Shown one piece after another: positions 56,011 through 64,000 of a stretch of DNA of 64,000 nucleotides. The stretch is from Eurosta solidaginis. Lineage: Eukaryota > Arthropoda > Insecta > Diptera > Tephritidae. The stretch is taken from NCBI RefSeq assembly GCF_040869045.1, contig NC_090319.1, positions 228,942,490 through 229,006,489 on the forward strand. The letters are read 5' to 3'. Made by a program: the position numbers and the translations under genes. Within the stretch, counting starts at the first letter, position 1, and each line of letters begins with the position of its first letter. The notes under the pieces were generated by a model. That model saw only the letters and a list, made by a program, of their open reading frames with translations, was not told the DNA's origin and ran no database searches.

Positions 56011-56836
56011 GCCACTAATGCAGGTGAAAATGTATGTGTATGTTTTATTTATATTAAAAATTTATTAATTTATACTTTATTTTATTTAGTGTCACAAATA
56101 ACTTCCAAATTAGTTTCCTGAGTCTCTATCTCTTACATTAGATTATGTTATCTAATATTTTTATGAGGTTTTACAATTTTTCAATATAAAATTCAACGAG
56201 CAAAATTAAACACGACCGTTCGTTTTCGCGCCACTCGACTTGTAGGCCAATGACTCCCGTTTAAGGTTGGTGGAATCAGATGTTATAAGGGGACCGATAC
56301 GGTTACCGATAAGGCACCATTGTCTGGAGCTTAGGATTAACGGCTGAATTCTGTAATTCACAGCTGAATTCATTAAATGGCCAATTAAACTTCCTTAACC
56401 CTACCGCCATAGTCGTAACCATACCAATATCCGTAACCATCTCCAATGTTACCGATTAATGGTGTCTTAACCTAAAAATCGTGAAAATTTCATAAGAATG
56501 AAGGAAACGCAAAAAATTACAAACATATTCCACAAAAAATAAGTCTTTTAGTCATAACGTATCCAAAGAAATGAATAACATCTATAAAAGTTATTAAGGC
56601 CCGTATTATGTATGTCACCGTGAAAATTTGCGTCGCATTCACTCACATTCACGTTCACCCAAAATTCGTATTTTATAACTTCTTACGTATTCGCGTTTGT
56701 GCTCTTACGTAGTCACTACGTATTCACTGAGACTGTCAAACCATATACATGGCCAGTATAGCCACTTATTACTTTTGTTCTTTCGGAAAACTTTGCAGTG
56801 CAATTTCGAGTGTGTGTACTTAGTCAAACTGGCTAA
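56011..56836. other. Spacer with MITE-B fragment
   Basis: 56262-56327 matches the right end of MITE-B (GGTTGGTGGAATCAG, GATACGGTTACCGATAAGGC, CATTGTCTGGAGCT). 56400-56470 contains related CCGTAACCAT motifs. The remainder is unassigned. Confidence 0.55.
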
Positions 56837-57264
56837 TGACCGTTTTCATAAAAGCCGATTACCGCTTTATCGGAATTTAATCGCTGATTTGGCTGAAATT
56901 GGTTTTCACCATTGCCGATTATCACGAATCAATCGATTAAAAGCCCGATTAACTTTAGCTGCGATGGATGGCCGGTTATCTGCTAATCGGGCAAGATTTG
57001 ACGGCTGTCAGCTGTTTACAAACTAAAATTTACGGGAAAATTTTACAAAAATTGTAAATTGTGTGAAAATGGTGTATTTTATTAAACAAAATAAAACCGT
57101 ACACAATTGTTAAGTACTTATATATTTGTTACACACCAAAACGTTTTTGGTATTTGTATTGATTGGAGTACAACATACATTTGGTCTACAACCTGGCATT
57201 ATAGAGTTTCCCGTGATCTGAGCCATTCAACCGAGAAGCGAAAAAACAATTTATAAACAAAATA

Positions 57265-58400
57265 ATGGAGCATAATATCGAGCTTGACAATTTATCCCGT
57301 TTGGGCTCCCTGCGCTTTACAAAAAAACCACGTACATTTGGAACTAGAGAAAACTTTTTTGAGAAGTATGGCGATCACACCTTTGTTCAAAGGTTTCGTC
57401 TCTCCAAAAGAAGTGTTTCCAGTGTTTTAGACAAACTTTAACATAAAATACGAAATTACACTGAAAGGTTTGTAGTATATTTATAATGACATCGCTTATA
57501 TTAATAAGATTCGTTATACAGAAATCGAGCACTTAGCCCATTAGAAATGCTACTGTTAGCCTTACGCTTCTATTCATCAGGAAGCTTTTTGATAACAGTA
57601 GCTGATTTCTGTGGAGTGAGTGTAGCCACTGCAAGCCGGGTCGTAAGAAAGGTTTCAATAGCAATTGCAGAACTTTCCGCGGAATACATCAAAATGCCTA
57701 AAACCAGTATGGAAGTGGAAATTACTGCTCGTAGTTTCCACCGCATTGCTAGTTTCCCCAAAGTCGTTGGCTGCATTGACTGTACCCATGTGAAAATCCA
57801 ATCACGAGGTGGAGAAAATGCGGAAATATTCCGAAATCGAAAGGGGTATTTTTCGTACAATGTGCTAGCAGTTTGCGATGCAGATCTCGTTATTAGATAT
57901 ATTGTTTGTCGATGGCCTGGTTCCACGCATGACTCAAACATTTTTAATAACAGCCGTATTAAACACCGATTTGAGCTAAACGAATTTAAAGACGGTTTTA
58001 TTCTAGGAGATAGTGGGTATGGTGTAAATAGATACATGATGACTCCACTTTCACATCCCAACACTGACGCGAACGCTTGTATAACAAGTCGCAAATACGT
58101 ACGAGAAATTGCATAGAGAGGTGCTTTGGTGTGTGCAAACGTCGCTTTCCAGTGCTTTCCATAGGATTGAGGATTTCGCAAGAAACCGTAATGGCAGTCG
58201 TTGTTGCATGCGCTGTTTTACATAACATCACTCGGAAAAACGGCGATGCAGACCCCTCCGAAGAAGATAGTTGTAGCACTGAAGGGTCTACTGAAACTAT
58301 ATGTGAATACCACTCGACAGAAAGTCAGAAAGCCTCCTTTATGAGGCCGAGCTTGATCAGGGATTATTTTGCAAGGTTAATATATAAGTCAACTCTTTAA
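57265..58400 (+). pseudogene. Harbinger transposase (DDE_Tnp_4), one stop and one frameshift
   Basis: Exon 1 57265-57467 (MEHNIELDNLSRLGSLRF...), intron 57468-57521 (GT..AG, phase kept), exon 2 from 57522. ALSPLEMLLLALRFYSSGSF and a helix-turn-helix-like stretch (FCGVSVATASRVVRKV) come first. The catalytic triad is present: VVGCIDCTHVKI (D), WPGSTHDSNIF (D) and, after a frame change near 58078, RTRNCIERCFGVCKRRFPV (E). Faults: TAA at 57439-57441 and the frameshift. It acts with the Myb-like partner, which in this superfamily binds subterminal DNA and brings transposase to the nucleus. Confidence 0.9.
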
Positions 58401-58470
58401 AGCCAGGAGTAACATACATTTAAAATTTTTCCAGGTTATAAAGAGTCTCCAAATATCGCGGTGAACTTGC

Positions 58471-58773
58471 ATGCAGATTTGTAAGCCTTGCAACAAGAAC
58501 TCGAAGAAAAATATGAAATTAGCAAAACGATTTTCCACTCACTCAAGTAACAGCATGCCCGTTGAGGATCGAAAGAACATACTGCACCAGTCCAGCTCGC
58601 TAGTAACACCGCATGAGGAAATGCAAAATCAACTTATAATTCAGAATTGTGGTATAAATCTAAATAAATATTTAATAACACAGACCACATCCTCCAACAA
58701 AGTACAAGCGATTGCTATATTAAATGCAATATTGGCTGCTGATTTCCTACAATCAAGAGTGCCTGATTCCTAG
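58471..58773 (+). CDS. Hypothetical 100-residue frame inside Harbinger element
   Basis: Directly downstream of the transposase. Lys/Asn/Ser-rich start, then NKVQAIAILNAILAADFLQS, which looks like a helical C-terminus of the kind seen in BESS/MADF-type proteins. An in-frame TAG ends it. It could be the tail of a spliced protein. Not identified; may be noise. Confidence 0.35.
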   Translation: MQICKPCNKNSKKNMKLAKRFSTHSSNSMPVEDRKNILHQSSSLVTPHEEMQNQLIIQNCGINLNKYLITQTTSSNKVQAIAILNAILAADFLQSRVPDS

Positions 58774-59383
58774 CAAATTGAATTCGATGAAAATCTACAT
58801 TAAAAATTTATAGAGCTACATACAGAAGCTCATATATATGGCAGTAAAGCTCATACAAGTCATGATTAAATTAATATCGGTACATGCCGTTGGCAAAACG
58901 GGAAGGACCATAAATCTCCAGAAGAACTTTTTTGTCTTCCTATTAAGACACATCAACATCTTCGGAAATAACACAGCAAGCACCAGCGAGATATCAATAG
59001 TAGAGAAAGACCAGTGACGCAAGCACTTTAACGACACAATTTCTATGGGCTTCAACGCAATGCCGACGGTGTGTACTGAAGAAGATGTAATGATGAGCTG
59101 TATGAGGTTTACGCAGACATCGTATTCAAAGTTATCTTTAGTTAAACTCATTTTTCATGTGTATACGTATATAGGTAGTTAGGATTAATTTAATTCATTT
59201 TTCATAGTAGTATACATAGTTGTTTTTATTAAGCTTAAAAAAAATAAAAGAATTAATATTTTATAAATACCAAGGATTTTATTCGTAAAGTATATTTACA
59301 TAAGGGCTTTTATAATTTTGATTTAAAATATAGCGTAATCTATAGCAGAAGTTGAATAAGTAAAATGTCTATGACTTACACAG

Positions 59384-59795
59384 AATTCAGGATATTGGAT
59401 AAAACTTTGAAAAATTTTTATTGAAAATTGAAACTTTTTTATCTGAATTTGAAACAATTTTTTTAGTATGCAGTTTTGTAGCTCATTAAATTTTAATATA
59501 GAGGTGTGCACTTTAGAAGTACTTCAGAAGTATGCCCCAATTTTCAGAATTTTTTTTCTGTAGAAGGAGTTGAGTGAACAAAAAGTGATTTTTCAATCAA
59601 AACGGATAGAACAGAATACTCAACACAAAAATCTGAAAATTCGGGTTTACTTCTGAAGTACTTCTAACGTGCACATTATTATATTAAAATTAAATGAGCT
59701 ACAAAATTGCATACTAAAAAAATTGTTTGAAATTCAGATAAAAAAGTTTCAATTTTCAATAAAAATTTTTCAAAGTTTTTTCCAATATCCTGAAT
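59384..59795. repeat. Foldback MITE nested in Harbinger element
   Basis: ATTCAGGATATTGGATAAAA at 59384 is mirrored by TTTTTTCCAATATCCTGAAT ending 59795. The arms stay complementary for ~150 bases each side (AAGTACTTC..., GTGTGCAC...), leaving a short centre of ~100 bp. Confidence 0.88.
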
Positions 59796-59937
59796 TATAT
59801 GAGCAGGAGTTTACATATGTATGAGTTTTCAAGAAACTCTTTTCATAAACAAATTGCGAAATTATATCTAAAGAAGTAATTTTTGGGGAAAATTGCAATT
59901 TCGTTTTGCAAAACGTTGTATACTTTAGCTTATAGTA

Positions 59938-60213
59938 CACACTGCTAATATCTTTGGCTGAATGGCCTCAATATTGGAGAATAAAAAAACCGACGTGGTC
60001 CTTTGCGAACAGAAACGGAAAGTATGGGAGCAAATAGATCGCGCTTTTGAGGCCCAGATGGGCGTCAAACGTGGAGCGAAAAATTTAAAGGAAAAGTATG
60101 AGAACATGAAACGGAAAGCCAGAAAGTCCCTGGCAGGGGAGCGACAGGAAATATATAGAACTGGTGATGGTCGTAACCGGAGCTACGTGGTAGTAGATAG
60201 CAAACAAAAAGTA
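59938..60213 (+). pseudogene. Inverted partial duplicate of the Myb-like gene
   Basis: Encodes ASILENKKTDVVLCEQKRKV... to YRTGDGRNRSYVV, nearly identical to the minus-strand gene at 60992-61236 but on the opposite strand. It starts in the same upstream sequence (CTAATATCTTTGGCTGA) and lacks both ends of the protein. Unlike the main copy it reads through the GAKNLKEKYENMK region without a frame break. Confidence 0.88.
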
Positions 60214-60465
60214 AATGTAATCTAAAAATACTACATAAAAAGCTAATAAAATAAGGATGCTCATAATTTTTGCAAATTGTCTAGCAACGTAGCATTTATG
60301 GCATATTTACACAACGAATTTCAAAATTCATGTACTTTTGAAGTCTATTGTGTAAATAAGCTATGTTACTAGACCATTTGCACCAGACCGTGAGCAGCCC
60401 TAATATTAAAATTAAATTTTTGAACGCTATTCACAGCCGTCGACTTATGCTACTTTGGTTGCCTC

Positions 60466-61309
60466 TTACTCGACATTTAATTTGGCTTTTTTTAAATTAA
60501 TTTGGAGTAGATCCATTTCGAGCATATGTTTCTCTTTTGCCCACTGATGCCTCTCGACCGCCCTCTTATTCTCCTCCTCCCAAAATTCTTGTTGGCGGTC
60601 AGTTGTCTTTTTTCCGTCCCTATGTACCGCTAGTTTCTCCGAGGGTTTCGTTTTGAGCTGCGTCGGATTTACGTGCTCCAATCGGTTGCAGTGGTCTACA
60701 AAATTATAAATTTATTAAAGAGAAAAATGATAAATATAGTCTACTACATTTTCTAAGGTCTCAACTGCCTCAAATATAGGCTCCTCGATGCTCCTCATGG
60801 ACTCCTCAAAAATTTCTGAGGAAGCTTCGTCCACTATTGGCTTTTCCATTGCTTCTATTTCATATGTTATAACTGGAATAATACATTTTGGTTTAACAGA
60901 AATATACAACGTCTTACCATCGCTATCGTAACTATTTGCAAAGCCAGTTGCCGTCTGGCCCAACAACGCCGCTAATCTTTCTGTATTTGGGTCCACGTAG
61001 CTCCGGTTACGACCACCACCAGTTCTATATATTTCCTGTCGCTCCCCTGCCAGGGACTTTCTGGCTTTCCGTTTCATGTTCTCATACTTTTCCTTTAAAT
61101 TTTTTCGCTCCACGTTTGACGCCCATCTGGGCCTCAAAAGCGCGATCTATTTGCTCCCATACTTTCCGTTTCTGTTCGCAAAAGACCGCGTCGGTTTTTT
61201 TATTCTCCAATATTGAGGCGTGCTGCTCAGCCAAAGATATTAGAAGTGTCTCCTCTGCTGATGTAGCATTTGGAAGACGGGGCTTATTTTTACTTCCTTT
61301 GAATTCCAT
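60466..61309 (-). pseudogene. Harbinger Myb/SANT-like DNA-binding protein
   Basis: Minus strand, ATG at 61309 (MEFKGSKNKPRLPNATSAEE). The Myb_DNA-bind_5-type domain carries two conserved Trp-like positions (VWEQIDRAF, YENMKRKARKS). A one-base break near 61095 splits it: the inverted duplicate shows GAKNLKEKYENM as continuous. The acidic middle ends at ~60718; after a probable intron (~60697-60717) the C-terminal part is a basic-acidic coiled coil (QQEFWEEENKRAVERHQWAK, HMLEMDLLQINLKKAKLNVE). It is the accessory protein of PIF/Harbinger elements. Confidence 0.85.
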
Positions 61310-61564
61310 TTTACAATTTTTTTTAACTTTGAATTACTTTTTATATACTAAAAAATAGTATTTACTTTGATTTAAGCAAAACAAAAATCAGCGGTTTTAC
61401 CTATTCACAATGCAACTTTTTCTTTATTTATTCACAATGAGCGGTGTAATCGGTGAGAACTTAACAGGCCTTGGTGAAAACGAAATTCTCATTCAGAATA
61501 TCAGCGGTTAAGCAATCATTGATTAGATATACCGCTTACCGGCTTTTATGAAAACGGCCCTAAC

Positions 61565-61700
61565 AGTTGCGGTTGAATTTTGTATGTTTCCTTATCTTTT
61601 TTTTCAAGTACTGCCGGCAATCGATTTGAGGATTTTGTTGCGGCTTTGCACTACAGCTGCAATTTTGGCACTATGCGCCTTGAAGCTCATACCACTATGG
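61565..61700 (-). mobile_element. LINE-X small fragment
   Basis: Matches ~40935-41050 of copy 2 (TTTCAAGTACTGCCGGCAATCGATTTGAGGATTTTGTTGCGGC). The Harbinger element sits at its edge, so it may have inserted into a LINE-X relic. Confidence 0.6.
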
Positions 61701-61822
61701 CGCCCAAGCTTCCCTAGGCATAGCCTCGATGCAGTTGTTAGCACTACACTGTGTGTTACAACGTTAACCTGTTCTTTCTCGTAATATAAAACTAGAAATT
61801 TTTTACGACAAACAAAATTTCT

Positions 61823-62256
61823 GGTAACAGTTCAGAACAGGGGTCGACTGTTAACATGCGTCCAAAAATATAGAGAGAGGTGTGAAAAGACGCGTTTTGA
61901 CCTCGACAACAATAATCCGAAGGCGGAAAATAAAAATGTGTTCTCTGTCCGTAGATATTTACAGTTGAAGTTGGCAATTTTCACGTTGTAATGTTGTGCA
62001 CGGAAAAAAATTTTGTGGACAAAGGGATTTTGCACACATTTAATTTTGAACCCACGCGCGGCCGAAGACTGCCAACGCGGAAAGGCGTTCTGCGCAAAAA
62101 TAATATCGATGCCACCCCCGGTTTCGCAGGTACCCGTGGTAAATTTTTCGGCTTTTCGTTTATAAATTTTGAACGAGTTAATATTTTTATTTTCGTTTGA
62201 CACCTCTCACGATATTTTGGACGCGTATTAGCAGTCGACTGTTCTAGAGTATTACC
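61823..62256. repeat. MITE-A, complete, third full copy
   Basis: 434 bp from GGTAACAGTTCAGAACAGG to ...AGAGTATTACC. Flanks AAATTTCT (61815-61822) and AAACTTCT (62257-62264) are an 8-bp duplication with one mismatch. The core includes CCAACGCGGAAAGGCGTTCTGCGC. Confidence 0.9.
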
Positions 62257-62317
62257 AAACTTCTAATTTATTTTTTCAACATTTTGTGTTCGAATTTTAT
62301 TAAATTCCCTCAATGTT

Positions 62318-63360
62318 CTTTCAAGTTGTATGTCGGGGTTGATTCTAGATAGGTAGAGTTTAACCTGATACAGTACCCAGATCGAAGTTTAGCTATAGTG
62401 ACGCATATTTCCCGAGGGAGAGTGATTTCCTCATCTGCTGGTTCTGGGAATTTTTCTTTGAGTACCGGATTTGCCGGGCAAGTCCTGGCATAGAGGTCCG
62501 ACGCCTGTTTGAGGATATCACGTGCCTTTTTGCTTCATACGGGTGTGTTCTCAGGTGCCGTATTTCCTCATAATACTTACGGAGATGACCCCTTAAGCCC
62601 CTGGGCGATGTATTCTCATCAATTAGAGGTCTATTGGGATGTCTAGGTTTCTGGGTATTCAACACAAACTGTTTGGTTAGCATCTCATTTCTCTTCTTAA
62701 TTGGGAATAATCTCGCCTCATTATGTAGATGGTGTTCTGGGGACATAAGAAAACAGCCCGTAGCGGTTTTGAGGGCAGTATTTGTTTTCTTCCAGTGAGA
62801 ATCCTTTAGGCTTGGCGATCATATGGGAACGCGTACCATGCAATCGACCGGTCAATTGCTTTGTAAGTGGCAATGAGTGTTTTTTGTCTTTGCCCCAAAT
62901 CCTGCAGGCAAGAGAATTGAGGATTTTATTACGGCTCTGGATCGTAGTAATAATTGCGGTTGCATGCTCTCCAAAATGTAGATCCTGATCGAACGTCTCA
63001 CCTAGGATTTTGGGTGTAAGACAGTCGGTAGCGTGATTCCATCGACATGGATATTCAATATGGTCGACATTTGGCGCGCTCATGTTGTAAATAAGGAGAT
63101 TGTTGTTTATTTTATTACCTAGATCATCGATGGGTGGGCCTGGCCCTGTGGCCCTTATTGTGCAGCCATAGGCGTAGGAAACGATAGTGACTCCTTCTGG
63201 TGGTGAAGATAGCTTCGATATGTAGAACGTAAACAGAAGCGAGGATAGGACACCACCCTGTGGTACCACTTGTTTAATGGGCTTAGATGTTGCGTTCCTG
63301 AATTGTACCAATGTTTGCCGAAGAGACAGATAATTTTCGATACACCTTTTAATTTACTAC
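62318..63360 (-). mobile_element. LINE-X non-LTR retrotransposon (copy 3)
   Basis: Minus strand. RT motif B region VVPQGGVLSSLLFTFYISKL (~63210-63270), then SYAYGCTIRATGPGP where the YADD box should be: both Asp are replaced (YAYG). HFGEHATAIITTIQSRNKIL, then MSPEHHLHNEARLFPIKKRN and PNRPLIDENTSPRGLRGHLRKYY. 5'- and 3'-truncated, with several frame breaks. Confidence 0.82.
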
Positions 63361-63940
63361 GTTGTTCGAGAATCACTGATTTATAAGAAAATTAAAAAAA
63401 AAATAGCACGGAGTAATAATTATTATAGTTATTAAACAATCTACAATAAAATTATAATTTTCATTTTCCCATTATTCAGTTTTTATCATAAAACTAAGAA
63501 AATAAGGATCGTGAAGAAAGACAGTGACAAAACTATGGTATAACTATTGGTTATAACCATTCTCACTTTAATAAGTATTTGTTGTTTTTTTTTTTTGACT
63601 TGAAAAAGTCCTTTTCAAAACTTTTCCTTGGTGAAAGTGTATGGGATTCCGGGGATACCCATAGCATTTTCATGACGAATCATGCATCCCATTTAAAAAA
63701 AAAACACAAAAAAACTAAAATCCGCACATTTATTTTATAAGGCCGAAAAAAAGTTAAATCCGGACTTCTATTTTTTAAGAATAGAATAAAAGTTCGACCA
63801 ATTAACTAAGATACGGTTCCTCGAAATAAAATGAATTTTTTAACAATCCATTCTCGTAAATATCTGGATTTGAAACCTGTAGGGACACTACAATTTTTTC
63901 TACTAACACTAGAAACTTGTTATCGAAAAACCATAACCAA
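63361..63940. other. AT-rich spacer
   Basis: No feature supported. Confidence 0.3.
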
Positions 63941-64000
63941 TTGTTGTTGTTGTGGCGATAAAAAAACTCCCCGAAAGTTTCGGGGAATGTTATCGATGTT
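63941..64000 (+). repeat. Interspersed TTG/GCGATAA unit at window edge
   Basis: TTGTTGTTGTTGTGGCGATA, then the hairpin CTCCCCgaaagtttcGGGGAA and TGTTATCGATGTT. Same unit as 36242-36412, cut by the window end. Confidence 0.75.

Larger units (their letters stand above)
56837..61560. mobile_element. Complete PIF/Harbinger element with TIRs and TAA target duplication
   Basis: 4,724 bp. Left end TGACCGTTTTCATAAAAGCC, right end reverse complement GGGCCGTTTTCATAAAAGCC (18 of 20 match; similarity continues inside). Flanked by TAA at 56834-56836 and 61561-61563, the family's 3-bp duplication. Carries a DDE transposase on plus (57265-58400) and a Myb-like protein on minus (61309-60466), the usual two-gene set. 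Also contains a nested foldback and an inverted duplication of the Myb gene. Confidence 0.92.

Noticed and set aside
58816..59151. 111-codon minus-strand frame inside the Harbinger element
   Set aside because: No motif, hydrophobic mixed composition and no splice context; may be a shadow, so not listed as a gene.

Overview
The window looks like repeat-dense DNA from a higher dipteran. The fragments of conserved host genes carry short fly-like introns. Almost everything else is transposable element: two Gypsy LTR elements, at least four non-LTR families, PIF/Harbinger, a P-like THAP element, a tRNA-derived SINE, foldback MITEs and two satellites. A tephritid fruit fly is my best guess, because the interspersed unit that starts with (TTG)n and runs into a GCGATAA...CTCCCC...GGGGAGTG hairpin is, as far as I recall, common in that family. 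That is recall, not a search result. No intact single-copy host gene is visible.

Layout. 1-1.4 kb: 3' part of a Gypsy element (Gypsy-A). 1.7-3.05 kb: decayed intron-containing HARBI1-like transposase. 4.0-4.9 kb: MITE pieces and a GC-rich block of hairpins. 4.9-10.5 kb: near-complete Gypsy-A gag-pol with what looks like a textbook -1 frameshift signal. 13-13.6 kb: second copy of the LTR-like block seen at 0.84 kb. 14.2-25.4 kb: plus-strand run of broken host genes: Trm1 (tRNA methyltransferase), a CCT-eta fragment, an unrecognised acidic protein ('gene U'), a retinol-dehydrogenase-like SDR and an Atg18/WIPI fragment. They keep introns, so they are not retrocopies, and most carry frameshifts or stops. 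25.4-30.1 kb: satellite of about 420 bp into which a very uniform 437-bp satellite (6.5 units) is inserted, flanked by a 10-bp direct repeat. 30.1-34.5 kb: I-like LINE with a SINE nested at the start of ORF2. 35-42.4 kb: Cdc5 fragment and further gene U exons, split by a SINE, a MITE and LINE pieces. 44.25-44.41 kb: three tandem 69-bp units, each with a replication-dependent histone mRNA 3' processing signal on the minus strand. 45.8-46.75 kb: THAP exons of a P-like transposase. 46.9-53.1 kb: second Gypsy element (Gypsy-B), LTR-bounded and dead (YxDD lost). 53.1-56.0 kb: LINE with a zinc-finger/coiled-coil ORF1. 56.84-61.56 kb: complete PIF/Harbinger element with TIRs, TAA target duplication, transposase and Myb-like second protein. 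61.6-64 kb: MITE and LINE-X copies.

Taken together this is a region of low constraint (Y-linked, pericentromeric or otherwise heterochromatic is my inference). Host gene pieces with introns lie in one orientation and are cut up by successive insertions. Several insertions can be dated relative to each other because target duplications are readable: MITE-A into gene U and into the SDR intron, a SINE into LINE-I ORF2, a MITE inside a Trm1 exon, and the 437-bp array inside the 420-bp array.
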